Shown here piece by piece: positions 45,931 to 54,903 of a stretch of 64,000 bases of DNA; within the stretch, counting starts at the first letter, position 1; each line of letters opens with the position of its first letter. The translations under genes and the position numbers were made by a program. This DNA is from Candidatus Tenderia electrophaga (lineage in GTDB: Bacteria > Pseudomonadota > Gammaproteobacteria > Tenderiales > Tenderiaceae), in contig CP013099.1 of assembly GCA_001447805.1 (NCBI GenBank), positions 496,001 through 560,000 of the forward strand, read 5' to 3'. The notes beneath the pieces were generated by a model. That model did no database searches. It worked only from the letters and a program-made list of their open reading frames with translations, and was not told the DNA's origin.

Positions 45931-47367
45931 TCATGCGCCGCCGAAGATTTCGATATCGTGAAAGACGCAGGCCGGGGAGGCATGTCCCACCTGGATGGCC
46001 TGGTTGGGTTCCCCTTTGCCGCAATAGGGCGTGCCCCAGATTTCGAAACTGGCGCCGTTGCCGACAGCGGCCAGGCTGCGCCAGAAGGTGGCGGAAATGC
46101 CGCGATAATTGGGGTTGCGCACAATGTCTTTGATTTCGCCGTCCTCAATGAGGCGGCCGAGTTCGCAGCCGAATTGGAACTTGTTGCGGCTGTCGTCGAT
46201 GGACCAGGACTTGTTGGTCTCCATCAAAACGCCGCGCTCGACGGACGCCACCAGTTTATCAAAACTGTCCTTGCCCGGCTCCAGGTTGAGATTGGCCATG
46301 CGGTCGATGGCGGGACGGTTCCAATCACAGGCGCGGGCGTTGGCCACACCGGCCATGCCGCTGCGCGCCTGCGACACGGCGCTGCCCAGGGGGCGTTCCA
46401 GGATGCCGTTGCGAATGACATAGCTGCATTCGGCCGGCGTGCCCTCTGCGTCGAAGGCATAACTGCCCACTTCACGCGCCAGGCCCGGGTCGAAGGTGAC
46501 ATTGAGCAGATCGGAGCCGTATTGATAGGTGCCGAACATCTCCGGCGTGACGAAGCTGGTGCCGGCGTAGTTGCGTTCGTCGCCGAGGATGCGGTCCAGC
46601 TCCAAGGGATGGCCGATGCTCTCGTGGATCTGCAGCATCATCTGGCTCGGCATCAGCAACAGCGATTGAATGCCTGTCGGGCATTCGGGTGCCTCCACCA
46701 GGGCGATGGCCTCTTCCGCGACTTGCCGCGCGGCATCGGGAAAGCCGTAATCGGCCAGCAGTTCCAGCCCGCCCTGAAACGCAGCCCCCCAGCCGCCGCC
46801 ACTGCGGCTCTGGGTTTGGGCGCCGCGGTTGGCGACGGCGGCGAAGCCGGGGATCAGAAACTCAAATTGTTGTTCGATCTCGATGCCGTCGCTGGTCAGC
46901 AGTAGGATGTCACTGTTACGCCGGGTTAAGTGGGCCTGCCAGTCGACGATGCGGTCATCGATCTTGAGGGCGCGATTGATGCTCATCAGGGCAGCCAGTT
47001 TGTCATCCAGACCGGTACTGTCCCACGACTGGTTGACCTGCGAGCGATACACGCCGGAGCGCTGCGGTCGCGGAATATCGGCGGCGCTGAACAAGGCGTG
47101 ACGGGCGTTGGTCTCGGCCCAGTGCAGGGCCTGGTCGATGCTGTGGCGCAACCCGGCCTCGGTGAGCTGGCTGGTGGCGGCATAACCCACGCCGCCGCCA
47201 TTGACCACGGTGAGATGAATGCCGCGGCTGCGGCTCAGACGCGGTGGCTGGACGATGTTCTCGCGTACATTGAGGCTTTCGCGATCGTCGCTGACCAGGC
47301 GCAGGGACCAGAAGTCCACGGCCGGCATGATCTCTTTGAAGAGCTTGATGGCATGTTCGAAATCCAT
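45931..47367 (-). CDS. TldD-like zinc metallopeptidase
   Basis: A 478-residue TldD-family protein. The metal-binding motif HESIGH is at residues 248-253, with the following PLELDRILGDERNYAG as in active TldD. The C-terminal CGKGEPNQAIQVGHASPAC supplies further conserved cysteines. The narrow TldD active site suits unfolded peptides or small amides. It lies seven bases after the ATP-grasp ligase gene and is coupled to the TldE-like gene. The substrate may be the product of the neighbouring ligase; this is inference. Confidence 0.85.
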   Translation of the reverse strand: MDFEHAIKLFKEIMPAVDFWSLRLVSDDRESLNVRENIVQPPRLSRSRGIHLTVVNGGGVGYAATSQLTEAGLRHSIDQALHWAETNARHALFSAADIPRPQRSGVYRSQVNQSWDSTGLDDKLAALMSINRALKIDDRIVDWQAHLTRRNSDILLLTSDGIEIEQQFEFLIPGFAAVANRGAQTQSRSGGGWGAAFQGGLELLADYGFPDAARQVAEEAIALVEAPECPTGIQSLLLMPSQMMLQIHESIGHPLELDRILGDERNYAGTSFVTPEMFGTYQYGSDLLNVTFDPGLAREVGSYAFDAEGTPAECSYVIRNGILERPLGSAVSQARSGMAGVANARACDWNRPAIDRMANLNLEPGKDSFDKLVASVERGVLMETNKSWSIDDSRNKFQFGCELGRLIEDGEIKDIVRNPNYRGISATFWRSLAAVGNGASFEIWGTPYCGKGEPNQAIQVGHASPACVFHDIEIFGGA

Positions 47368-47373
47368 AGGTGA

Positions 47374-48360
47374 TCAGTCCTGGCGCTGCGCGGTTTCCGG
47401 AAATAACAGATCGAGATAGCGCTCGGCGGTGGGTTGGGGTTCGTGATTGGCCAGACCGGGACGCTCGTTGGCTTCGATGATGACATACGCCTCGCCTTCC
47501 AGTGTCGGCATCAGAAAGTCCAGGCCTACCACCGGGATGTCGATGGCCCGTGCCGCCGCCAGCGCGGCCGCGCGGATGGCCGGGTGGATACGCGCAGTGA
47601 CGTCGTGGATGGTGGCGCCGGTATGTAGATTATCGGAACGGTGCACCACCAGGGTCTCGCCCTCCGGCAGGACACTATCCATGGCATAACCCGCCTCACT
47701 GACGCAGCGGTGCGTCTCGCCGTCCATGGGGATGTGGCTCTCGCCGCCGGTTTCCTGTTCACGGCGATGGCTTTGTGCGTGGATCAATTGCTCGATGCTG
47801 TCGCGGCCGTTGCCCGTGACCTGGGGCGGGCGGCGTACCGCGGCGGCCACCACCGCGTTGTTGATGACCACCACGCGCAGGTCATCGCCGGCGACGAATT
47901 GTTCCAGCAATACGCGGTCGGCCGTCTGGTGGGCGATATCGATGGCCTCGTCCATGTCCGCTTCGGTACGGATATCCACGCTCACCCCGGCACCCTGTTC
48001 ACCTCGGATGGGTTTCACCACGATGTGTCGGTGGCGCTCGAGGAAGGCGCGGTTGTCCTCAGCAGCGCCGGCCAGCTGTTGGGCCGGCACCTGCAGTCCC
48101 GCCTGCGCCAATAGGCGGCGGGTGACACCCTTGTCATCGCAACGGCTCATGGCGATGGCCGTGGTCAGTTCGCTGAGCGACTCGCGGCACACAATGCGCC
48201 GACCGCCGTAACTCAGTTCAACAAAGCTTGCCTGTCGGTCCAGCAACTCTACGTGTATGCCGCGGCGCCGGGCTTCATCGACGATGATTTTGGCGTATGG
48301 GTTGAGTGCTTCGAGCGCCCGCTCCGGGGCGGTCGATTCTGGTGCCTGCACATCGTTCAT
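47374..48360 (-). CDS. ATP-grasp amide ligase, cyanophycin synthetase/NAGGN synthetase-like
   Basis: A 328-residue ATP-grasp enzyme. Residues about 75-320 resemble the ligase domain of cyanophycin synthetase, GshAB and N-acetylglutaminylglutamine synthetase: VVKPIRGEQGAGVSV, LLEQFVAGDDLRVVVIN, PPQVTGNGRDSIEQLI, TGATIHDVT and VIIEANERPG. It lacks the GNAT domain of NAGGN synthetase and the Mur-ligase domain of CphA, so it is a stand-alone form. It should join an amine to an activated carboxylate, such as an amino acid or short peptide. It is first in a tight operon with TldD- and TldE-like genes. Confidence 0.85.
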   Translation of the reverse strand: MNDVQAPESTAPERALEALNPYAKIIVDEARRRGIHVELLDRQASFVELSYGGRRIVCRESLSELTTAIAMSRCDDKGVTRRLLAQAGLQVPAQQLAGAAEDNRAFLERHRHIVVKPIRGEQGAGVSVDIRTEADMDEAIDIAHQTADRVLLEQFVAGDDLRVVVINNAVVAAAVRRPPQVTGNGRDSIEQLIHAQSHRREQETGGESHIPMDGETHRCVSEAGYAMDSVLPEGETLVVHRSDNLHTGATIHDVTARIHPAIRAAALAAARAIDIPVVGLDFLMPTLEGEAYVIIEANERPGLANHEPQPTAERYLDLLFPETAQRQD

Positions 48361-48487
48361 CTATCCACCCTAATGAGTCGTCTGTATCAATCATCTTAGG
48401 GCCTGTCGACGCGAATTTCAAAACGGCGGCGATCCACGAGCTGACTGCTGAAGCGGGAATAATGAGTATTCAGTATTCAAAGGCCCT

Positions 48488-49057
48488 TTAGTGATCGTTG
48501 TCGAAACCGAAACGCCCCAGACAGGCGTCGCACATGGTGTGCGTTATGCGCGGCAGGCTTTCCGTGTCGAACAGGTGTAGGTGGGCGATGGCGTTTTCGG
48601 TCTCCATCCAGCCCGTGCCACCGGTGTCGATGTTTTTACACCAACTGCACATGCGCAGCATCGCGCCGTGCTCATTGTGAGACGCCGCTGGATCGAGCAG
48701 CCTCAGCGGTTCCCGTTGTTCGGTGCGCAGCGTCCGACAGCAGTACTCAATAGCGTCGTTATCCAAGGGCGCGATAATCATTTCCATATACCTGCGCAGC
48801 GCCGGGGCATCGCATCTGAAGGGCAGGGTAAGCGTGTGTCCGCTTTGCCGTACCCGTTGCAGCAGGGTTTGATGCAGGTGGCGCGTTTCGGAATCGCGGA
48901 TAAAGTGCCACAGCACCTGGTTGGTGATGTGGTCTTGCATCAGGTCGCGGGCGTCGTTTTCAATGGCAAAGCGATTCCATTGGCTGTTGAATACCACGAG
49001 ACGATCGTCGGCATCGATTTGATACACGGTTTCTTTGTGATGTTGATTCATGGGCAT
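48488..49057 (-). CDS. PAS-like sensory protein with C-terminal CxxC zinc motif
   Basis: A 189-residue soluble protein. Residues about 10-115 look like a PAS fold (YQIDADDRLVVFNSQW). The C-terminal part has MCSWCKNI (about 136-143) and TMCDACLGRFG (about 173-183), two CxxC pairs likely to bind zinc. This combination occurs in small uncharacterised signalling proteins of proteobacteria. There is no output domain, so it may act by protein interaction. It stands alone, downstream of the flavodoxin-like gene on the same strand. Confidence 0.72.
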   Translation of the reverse strand: MPMNQHHKETVYQIDADDRLVVFNSQWNRFAIENDARDLMQDHITNQVLWHFIRDSETRHLHQTLLQRVRQSGHTLTLPFRCDAPALRRYMEMIIAPLDNDAIEYCCRTLRTEQREPLRLLDPAASHNEHGAMLRMCSWCKNIDTGGTGWMETENAIAHLHLFDTESLPRITHTMCDACLGRFGFDNDH

Positions 49058-49177
49058 GGGCGCATGTGCTTCATGTCAATAGCCCCCGTTTCTCACCATT
49101 GTTCGTAGCGAGACGGTTCAGGCAGGATGCTCGCCTCGGTTTGGCATGCGAACCGAACCGGCCCCCGTCCGTTTTCG

Positions 49178-49876
49178 TCAATCGCGCTGATTGCCCTGTG
49201 CCGGAATGCCGCCAGCATGCCTGATCATACCCGCCAGGTGCATCAGATTCCAGCTCATAATCTGGGTGTTGCGCTGCGTAAATGCATTCTCAGGCCCGCC
49301 CGAATCCGGATCGCGGTAGGACGGCCCCGGCCCGGCTTCGCCGACCCAGTAGGCATCTGCCTGGGGCGGAATGACAAAACCCAAATGTTGGAGCGAATAC
49401 AGAATGTTCATGGCGCTGTGCTTGGCGCCGTCCTCATTGCCGGTGATCAGGCAGCCGCCGACGCGGCCGTAATACACCGATTGTCCGGTGTCGTTGGTGT
49501 CGGCCGAATTGGCGTAGAGGCGTTCGATGAGCTGGGTGCAGACCGATGATTTTTCCCCAAGCCAGATAGGCGTGGTGAGCACCAGAATATCCACTGCTTT
49601 GACCTTTTGGTACAGCTCGGGCCAGGCGTCCTGATCCCAGCCGTGGTTACGCATATCCGGGTAAATGCCGGTGGCGATGGCGTAATCCACCGGGCGCAAT
49701 ATTTCCACCGTGACGCCCTGCTGCGCCATGATGCTGCGTGACAGTTCAACCAGGCCGTCAGTGTGGGACAGTTCGGGCGACCGTTTAAGCGTGCAGTTGA
49801 GGAATAAGGCCTTAAGGCCTGAAAATTCAGCAGTACCTGTTGAATCCCGTTGAGATTGGTGGCGTCCATCGCCCAT
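49178..49876 (-). CDS. Flavodoxin family protein/NAD(P)H-dependent oxidoreductase
   Basis: A 232-residue flavoprotein of the NADPH-dependent FMN reductase group. It has KALFLNCTLKRSPELSHT as the phosphate-binding loop (about residues 22-40), LVLTTPIWLGEKSS around the flavin ring site, and GGCLITGNEDGAKH. It probably reduces FMN, quinones or nitro compounds; the physiological substrate is unknown. ATG 49876 is preceded by GGGGAAAG. Confidence 0.85.
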   Translation of the reverse strand: MGDGRHQSQRDSTGTAEFSGLKALFLNCTLKRSPELSHTDGLVELSRSIMAQQGVTVEILRPVDYAIATGIYPDMRNHGWDQDAWPELYQKVKAVDILVLTTPIWLGEKSSVCTQLIERLYANSADTNDTGQSVYYGRVGGCLITGNEDGAKHSAMNILYSLQHLGFVIPPQADAYWVGEAGPGPSYRDPDSGGPENAFTQRNTQIMSWNLMHLAGMIRHAGGIPAQGNQRD

Positions 49877-50093
49877 GGCCGTCTTTCCCCGGTTGTGTGT
49901 GAAAACGGTATAGTAATTCCCACAGGCGGTCGCAACTCAAGAATGCTCGCCATACATGGCCTTGCTGAGCCCATCCTTATTGAGAAATCTCAATGCAATT
50001 TGCGAGGTAAGCGTTAATCATAGCCTAAGTGCCAGCCCAACGGCGCTTGCTTCGTGAGACGATTATTTCATCATTGAAGAGGTCCATTGCATC

Positions 50094-51206
50094 ATGACAA
50101 ATGATACCCCAATGCCTGCGCGCGCGATTCCACGCATCGGCAGCGTCGCAGTGTTAATGAGTGCCATGATCAGCGCGCATGCCCATGCCGACATCCAATT
50201 CCAGTTGTCACCGCGCGCTGTGGGGGGTGGCCATAGCGAGGGGGTGGCCCTGGCCGATCTGAATGGGGATGGCTATATCGACGCCTTTATCGCCCAAGCC
50301 AACGCCCCAAATGAGGTCTGGTTCGGTAGCGGAAACGGGCACTTCGATAATTCCAACCAGGCTTTGGGCAACGCCTATAGTCGTGGCGTGGCATTGGCGG
50401 ACTTTGACGGCGATTCTGACATCGATGCCTTTGTCGCCAACTACGGTTCGCACAGCACGGTTTGGCTCAATGACGGACGCGGAAAATTCAGCAATAGTGG
50501 TTTGGAATTGGGTGTGGGCGTCATCAGTTGGGATGTCGACGTCGGTGATGTGGATGGCGACGGCGATGTCGACGCCGTGGTGGCCAATCATGCCGGGAGC
50601 AACGACGTTTGGCTGAATGACGGCGCCGGCGGGTTCCAACGCGCCGCGGCTGGCGTGGGTGACAGCGATAGCTGGGATGTCGTCTTGGCCGATCTGGACG
50701 GCGACGGCGATCTGGATATTTACGAAGGCAACCATGGCCAGCCCAATTATGTTTGGCGCAATGACGGCAAAGGTGAATTCACTGATACCGGTCTTAGGCT
50801 GGGTGAATATTACACCTGGGGGGTAGTGATCGCCGACTTCAATGGCGATGGCTATCCCGACGCCTTCGATGCCAACTGGTCGAATGGTCCCAACCAAGTT
50901 TGGTTCAACGACGGCAAGGGCGGGTTTCGCGATAGCACGCTGAAACTCGGCCGTGCCGACAGTGAGGCGGGCGCTGCGGCGGATTTCGATGCTGACGGCG
51001 ACGTGGACGTATTTGTCGCCAATTCCGCCGCAGACGGGAATCGCCTTTGGTTGAACGATGGTCGCGGACATTTTAGTGACGGCGCCTTGCCGTTGGGGAA
51101 GGCCGACAGCAAAGACATCGTCGCCCATGATTTCGATGCTGACGGCGATGCCGATGTGTTGGTGGTCAACGACGGGGAGAATCAGATCTGGCTCAACACT
51201 CGCTGA
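50094..51206 (+). CDS. Exported VCBS/FG-GAP repeat protein, seven calcium-binding repeats
   Basis: A 370-residue secreted protein. A signal peptide (about 1-33) is followed by seven repeats of about 47 residues, each with a calcium loop such as DLNGDGYID or DFDADGDVD and a VWLNDGxGxF strand. Seven repeats predict a single seven-bladed, integrin-like propeller that fills the mature protein. No catalytic or anchoring domain is seen, so it is probably released or bound to another surface protein. It is a single gene divergent from the flavodoxin-like gene. Confidence 0.87.
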   Translation: MTNDTPMPARAIPRIGSVAVLMSAMISAHAHADIQFQLSPRAVGGGHSEGVALADLNGDGYIDAFIAQANAPNEVWFGSGNGHFDNSNQALGNAYSRGVALADFDGDSDIDAFVANYGSHSTVWLNDGRGKFSNSGLELGVGVISWDVDVGDVDGDGDVDAVVANHAGSNDVWLNDGAGGFQRAAAGVGDSDSWDVVLADLDGDGDLDIYEGNHGQPNYVWRNDGKGEFTDTGLRLGEYYTWGVVIADFNGDGYPDAFDANWSNGPNQVWFNDGKGGFRDSTLKLGRADSEAGAAADFDADGDVDVFVANSAADGNRLWLNDGRGHFSDGALPLGKADSKDIVAHDFDADGDADVLVVNDGENQIWLNTR

Positions 51207-51329
51207 GCGCAGCCCCCCCCTTACAGGGGATGCCCGCGGCCGCCGTGCGGCCTAGTCACGCCCGCAGTGCCTTGTGTTAGGCAAGCGGGCCGGGTCCGGT
51301 TCAGCGGGCCCCGGCCCACCTCCCGTCCT

Positions 51330-51548
51330 TTATTTGTTGATCATCTTGCGCGCCAGTCTGACGCCCAGCAGTGTGAGGGGCAGGCCGTGTAACAGGAGGT
51401 CGAAGATGTCCAGGGGCTTGGTCAGTTGCCCCGCGCTCAGCAGCTTCAATTTTTCCCATAGATGCGGCTCGGGGCTGAAGGGTGCCAATGCCAGCAATAT
51501 GGCCGCCACGGCGAAGGGAAGCAGGGGGATTCCATCCAGCCACTTCAA
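51330..51548 (-). CDS. Small membrane protein, rsmA-linked
   Basis: A 72-residue protein with two hydrophobic helices (about 8-25 and 47-62) separated by a polar segment (SPEPHLWEKLKLLSAGQL). Similar small proteins occur in other proteobacteria, sometimes mislabelled RND transporter; function is unknown. GGAG and AAGGG lie just before the ATG and the gene begins five bases after the rsmA stop, which supports it being real. Confidence 0.7.
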   Translation of the reverse strand: MKWLDGIPLLPFAVAAILLALAPFSPEPHLWEKLKLLSAGQLTKPLDIFDLLLHGLPLTLLGVRLARKMINK

Positions 51549-51553
51549 TGCCC

Positions 51554-52351
51554 TTACTCCGTCTCTGTCACGACGCTGTCGCTGAGCCTGGCGAAGTCAT
51601 CGAGGCTGAGGGTTTCGGGTCGGGCGCCGGGATCGACGCCGACGCGTGCAATCTGCTCGGCGCTGAGAACGGATTTCAGGCTGTTGCGCAGGGTCTTGCG
51701 ACGTTGACTGAAGGCTTGGGTGACAAGTTGGGCGAACAGCTTTTTATCACCCACCTGCACCGGGGATTGGGCATGAGGGGTGAGGCGCAGGATGGCGGAA
51801 TCCACCTTGGGCGCCGGCTGGAAGGCGCTGGCGGCGACGTCGAACAGGTGTTGCGTTTCGCAGTGGTACTGGATCATGACACTGAGGCGGCCGTAATTGT
51901 TGTCGCCGGGGCCGGCACAGATACGGTCGACCACCTCTTTTTGCAGCATGCAGTGAATATCCCGGATGCTGTCGATCTGATCTATCAGGTGAAATAACAG
52001 CGGTGTGGAGATGTTATAAGGCAGATTGCCGACCACGCGCAGCCTGTGGGCGTCGCCCAGGGTGCGGAAATCGAAGCTCAAGGCATCGGCGCTGTGGATG
52101 CAGATGTTCGGTTCAGCGGCGTAGCGTTGTTGCAGACGCGCCACCAGGTCGCGGTCCAATTCCACTACGTGCAAGCGTCCCGCGGCGGCCAATAATTGCT
52201 CGGTAAGGGCGCCCAGACCGGGGCCGATCTCGACCAGGGTGTCGTCGGGCTTGGGATTGACCGCGTCGATGATGCGTTGGATGACGCCCGGGTCATGGAG
52301 AAAGTTCTGGCCGAAGCGTTTGCGTGCGCGGTGGCCTTGGTGGGCGTTCAT
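51554..52351 (-). CDS. rsmA: 16S rRNA dimethyladenosine transferase RsmA (KsgA)
   Basis: A 265-residue methyltransferase that dimethylates the two adjacent adenosines near the 3' end of 16S rRNA. Motifs: [12 protein letters not shown] at the start, [14 protein letters not shown] (SAM motif I), [12 protein letters not shown] (NLPY catalytic motif IV). ATG 52351 overlaps the pdxA stop (ATGA); GTG 52366 would add five residues and is less likely. Order surA-pdxA-rsmA is the classical one. Confidence 0.96.
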   Translation of the reverse strand: MNAHQGHRARKRFGQNFLHDPGVIQRIIDAVNPKPDDTLVEIGPGLGALTEQLLAAAGRLHVVELDRDLVARLQQRYAAEPNICIHSADALSFDFRTLGDAHRLRVVGNLPYNISTPLLFHLIDQIDSIRDIHCMLQKEVVDRICAGPGDNNYGRLSVMIQYHCETQHLFDVAASAFQPAPKVDSAILRLTPHAQSPVQVGDKKLFAQLVTQAFSQRRKTLRNSLKSVLSAEQIARVGVDPGARPETLSLDDFARLSDSVVTETE

Positions 52352-53340
52352 GGGCGTGTTTTCCACTGCTTGCTCATCTCGATGGCACTGTTAATGGCGG
52401 CGTTAAGACTGCCGTTGTCGGCCTGGCCCGTGCCGGCCAGGTCGAGGGCGGTGCCGTGGTCCACCGAGGTACGGATGATGGGTAGACCCAGGGTGATATT
52501 GACGGCGGTGCCGAAGCCTTTGTGTTTCAACACCGGCAGACCTTGATCGTGATACATGGCCAGTACGGCATCGGCGTGATCGAGATATTTGGGTATGAAT
52601 AGGGTGTCGGCGGGCAGCGGCCCGACGAGGTCCAGACCCTCGTTTCTGAGTCGGTGTAGGGTTGGTTTGACGATCTCCTCGTCTTCGCTGCCGAGATGGC
52701 CATCTTCCCCGGCGTGGGGATTAAGGCCGCAGACGTAGATGCGCGGCGCCGTGATGCCGAGTTTATCGCGTAGATCGCGGTGCAGGATGTGAATCACGTC
52801 TTCGAGCAGGGCTTGGGTGATGGCATCGCAGACCTGGCGCAGAGGCAAATGGGTGGTGGCCAGGGCCACGCGCAGGCCGGGGGTGGCCAGCATCATCACC
52901 ACCTGATCGGTGTGAGTCTGCTCGGCGAGAAATTCGGTATGACCGCTGAATTTGATGCCCGCCTCGTTGATAACGCCTTTGTGCAGCGGTGCGGTGACCA
53001 GGGCGTGAAAGGTGCCGTCCAGGCAGCCGCGGGTAGCTTGGGTGAGGGTGTCGAGCACGTACGGGGCGTTGGCCGGGTTGAGTTGGCCGCATTGGACCGG
53101 TTGCGCCAGTTCAACGGGCAGCACTTTGAGTATGCCGGGTTGCTGCGCTCGGGCCGGTTGGCGGGCGTCGAAGGTTTCGATTTGCAATGGCAGGTTGAGC
53201 AGCCGGGCGCGTTCGCTGAGGAGTTCGGGGTCGGCCACGGCGACCAACTCGGCGGCGTGGGGGTGCTGGGCCAGTTGCACGACCAGGTCGGGGCCGATGC
53301 CGGCCGGTTCGCCGGGGGTGATGGCTAGGCGGTGAGGCAT
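52348..53340 (-). CDS. pdxA: 4-hydroxythreonine-4-phosphate dehydrogenase
   Basis: A 330-residue enzyme of pyridoxal phosphate synthesis. [13 protein letters not shown] opens the protein. Metal and substrate segments [24 protein letters not shown] and [16 protein letters not shown] are intact. It ends in a four-base overlap with rsmA. About 260 bases separate it from surA, and they contain an inverted-repeat element. Confidence 0.96.
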   Translation of the reverse strand: MPHRLAITPGEPAGIGPDLVVQLAQHPHAAELVAVADPELLSERARLLNLPLQIETFDARQPARAQQPGILKVLPVELAQPVQCGQLNPANAPYVLDTLTQATRGCLDGTFHALVTAPLHKGVINEAGIKFSGHTEFLAEQTHTDQVVMMLATPGLRVALATTHLPLRQVCDAITQALLEDVIHILHRDLRDKLGITAPRIYVCGLNPHAGEDGHLGSEDEEIVKPTLHRLRNEGLDLVGPLPADTLFIPKYLDHADAVLAMYHDQGLPVLKHKGFGTAVNITLGLPIIRTSVDHGTALDLAGTGQADNGSLNAAINSAIEMSKQWKTRP

Positions 53341-53368
53341 GTGGGGCGGTATGTGATTTGCGGGTTAG

Positions 53369-53471
53369 AAATCCCCCCTAACCCCCCTTTTACAAAGGGG
53401 GGGACGGCATGTGCCACACCCTGCCTACAGAGTGCTTCCCCCCTTTGCAAAAGGGGGGAGAGGGGGGATTT
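53369..53471. repeat. MITE-like palindromic element with 36-base inverted arms
   Basis: The left arm (53369-53404) and right arm (53436-53471) are inverted copies that differ at only about five positions. Each starts AAATCCCCCCT and contains its own C-run/G-run dyad around TTTTnCAAA. The 31 bases between are unrelated. A partial third copy (CCCTTTTTCAAAGGGGG) is at about 53556-53572. No coding capacity. The element lies between surA and pdxA in an otherwise tight operon. Confidence 0.85.
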
Positions 53472-53604
53472 ACCGTCGTTGTCTTGAGTGTGCGTAGCCG
53501 GCTGTGGGAATAGCCTATTTAACATCCCCCACAGTCCTGTATGCCCGTATGGGTGCCCTTTTTCAAAGGGGGAGGCTGTGCATGTCGGATCAGGCCTCTG
53601 CATG

Positions 53605-54888
53605 TTACAACCGAATCTCGATATACGCCTCGTCGCGCAGGCGCCGCAGCCACAGCTCTTCCTCTTCCGCCGCCTTGCGTTGGAACAACTGTTGGCGCGC
53701 CTGATTGCGATAAAAGGTGTCGGTGTCGTCATGCTGGCGCCGCTCCAACACCTGGACAATATGCCAGCCGAACTGGGTCTGGAAGGGCTCGCTCATCTGG
53801 CCCGGTTCCAGTTCGCCCATGGTGGCCTCGAAGGCCGGGACCATTTGGCCGGGACTGCTCCAGCCTAGGTCGCCGCCCTTGGCGGCCGAGGCCTTGTCGT
53901 CGGAGTGGGCGCGCGCCAGCATGGCGAAGTCCTCGCCGTTTTGCAGCCGCTTTCTCAATTCGAGCAGGCGATTGCGGGCGCTGGCGTCGTCGACCAGCTC
54001 ATTTGTCTTGATGAGAATGTGGCGGGCATGGGTTTGGGACACTACGTGGCGTTCGCCGCCACGCTTGTCCATGAGCCGCAGGATGTGGAAACCGCTCGGG
54101 CTGCGGATCAGGTCGCTGGTATCGCCGCGCTCCATGTCTGCCACGTTATTGGCGAACAGGGCCGGCAGCTCGCCCAGCTTGCGCCAGCCCAGGTCGCCGC
54201 CGGACAAGGCCAGCTGGCCGTCGGAGTGGCGCATGGCCAGCTGCTCGAAGTCCTCGCCTTGCGCCAGCGATTGCAGCACCTCGGCGCCGCGTTGGCGGGC
54301 GGCCTCGATATCCTCGGCCGAGGGCGCCTCGGGCAGGTCGATGAGGATATGGCCGAGGCGGTATTCGTCCTCGCTGTTGCCCTGCACCTTTTGTTGCGTC
54401 AGAAACTGATCGACTTCCGTGTCGGTGATGTTGATGCGGTTGTTGACATAACGCTGACGCAGCCGCTGTTGCAGGATCTCGTGACGGATCCCTTCGCGGT
54501 AGGCGTTAAAGTCGATGCCGTCACCTTCGAGGATGGTGCGCAGCCGTTCCAGGGACAGATTATTCTGCTCGGCGATGCTGTTGAGGGCGCGATTGAGGGT
54601 TTCGTCGTCGACGATGATGTTGTTGCTGGTGGCCAGCTGACGCTGCAGGTGTTTCATGATCAGGCGGTCCAGCACCTGTTCGCGCAACACGTCGCCGGGG
54701 GGCAACTGGCTGGGGTCCATTTGCAGTTTGATGGTCTTGACGGCGTTTTCCAGCTCGGTCTCGCTGATGGCCTGGTCATTGACGACGGCGACGATGCGGT
54801 CCAATTCCAGCGGTTCGGCCTGAACCGCGACGCTGCCGCCGAGCAGCAGCAGGGCGAGCAGACAGTGGCTGGCAATAGCTTTGATCAT
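53605..54888 (-). CDS. surA: Periplasmic chaperone and peptidyl-prolyl isomerase SurA
   Basis: A 427-residue periplasmic protein that escorts outer-membrane proteins such as LptD. It has a signal peptide (about 1-24, cleavage near VQA), an N-terminal SurA domain (about 30-150), and two parvulin domains (about 170-275 and 285-385), each with GGDLGW. A C-terminal helix follows. Length matches E. coli SurA (428). It follows lptD by 15 bases. Confidence 0.96.
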   Translation of the reverse strand: MIKAIASHCLLALLLLGGSVAVQAEPLELDRIVAVVNDQAISETELENAVKTIKLQMDPSQLPPGDVLREQVLDRLIMKHLQRQLATSNNIIVDDETLNRALNSIAEQNNLSLERLRTILEGDGIDFNAYREGIRHEILQQRLRQRYVNNRINITDTEVDQFLTQQKVQGNSEDEYRLGHILIDLPEAPSAEDIEAARQRGAEVLQSLAQGEDFEQLAMRHSDGQLALSGGDLGWRKLGELPALFANNVADMERGDTSDLIRSPSGFHILRLMDKRGGERHVVSQTHARHILIKTNELVDDASARNRLLELRKRLQNGEDFAMLARAHSDDKASAAKGGDLGWSSPGQMVPAFEATMGELEPGQMSEPFQTQFGWHIVQVLERRQHDDTDTFYRNQARQQLFQRKAAEEEELWLRRLRDEAYIEIRL

Positions 54889-54903
54889 AATGTGGTTCTC
54901 TAT

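Noticed and set aside
53369-53471. Possible CRISPR or REP array
   Set aside because: Only two full copies in inverted orientation with no regular spacers, so it is not CRISPR; I called it a MITE-like element instead.
53325-53759. Minus-strand frame across the surA-pdxA spacer
   Set aside because: It runs through the inverted-repeat element and into surA in a wrong frame; no ribosome site and no family resemblance.
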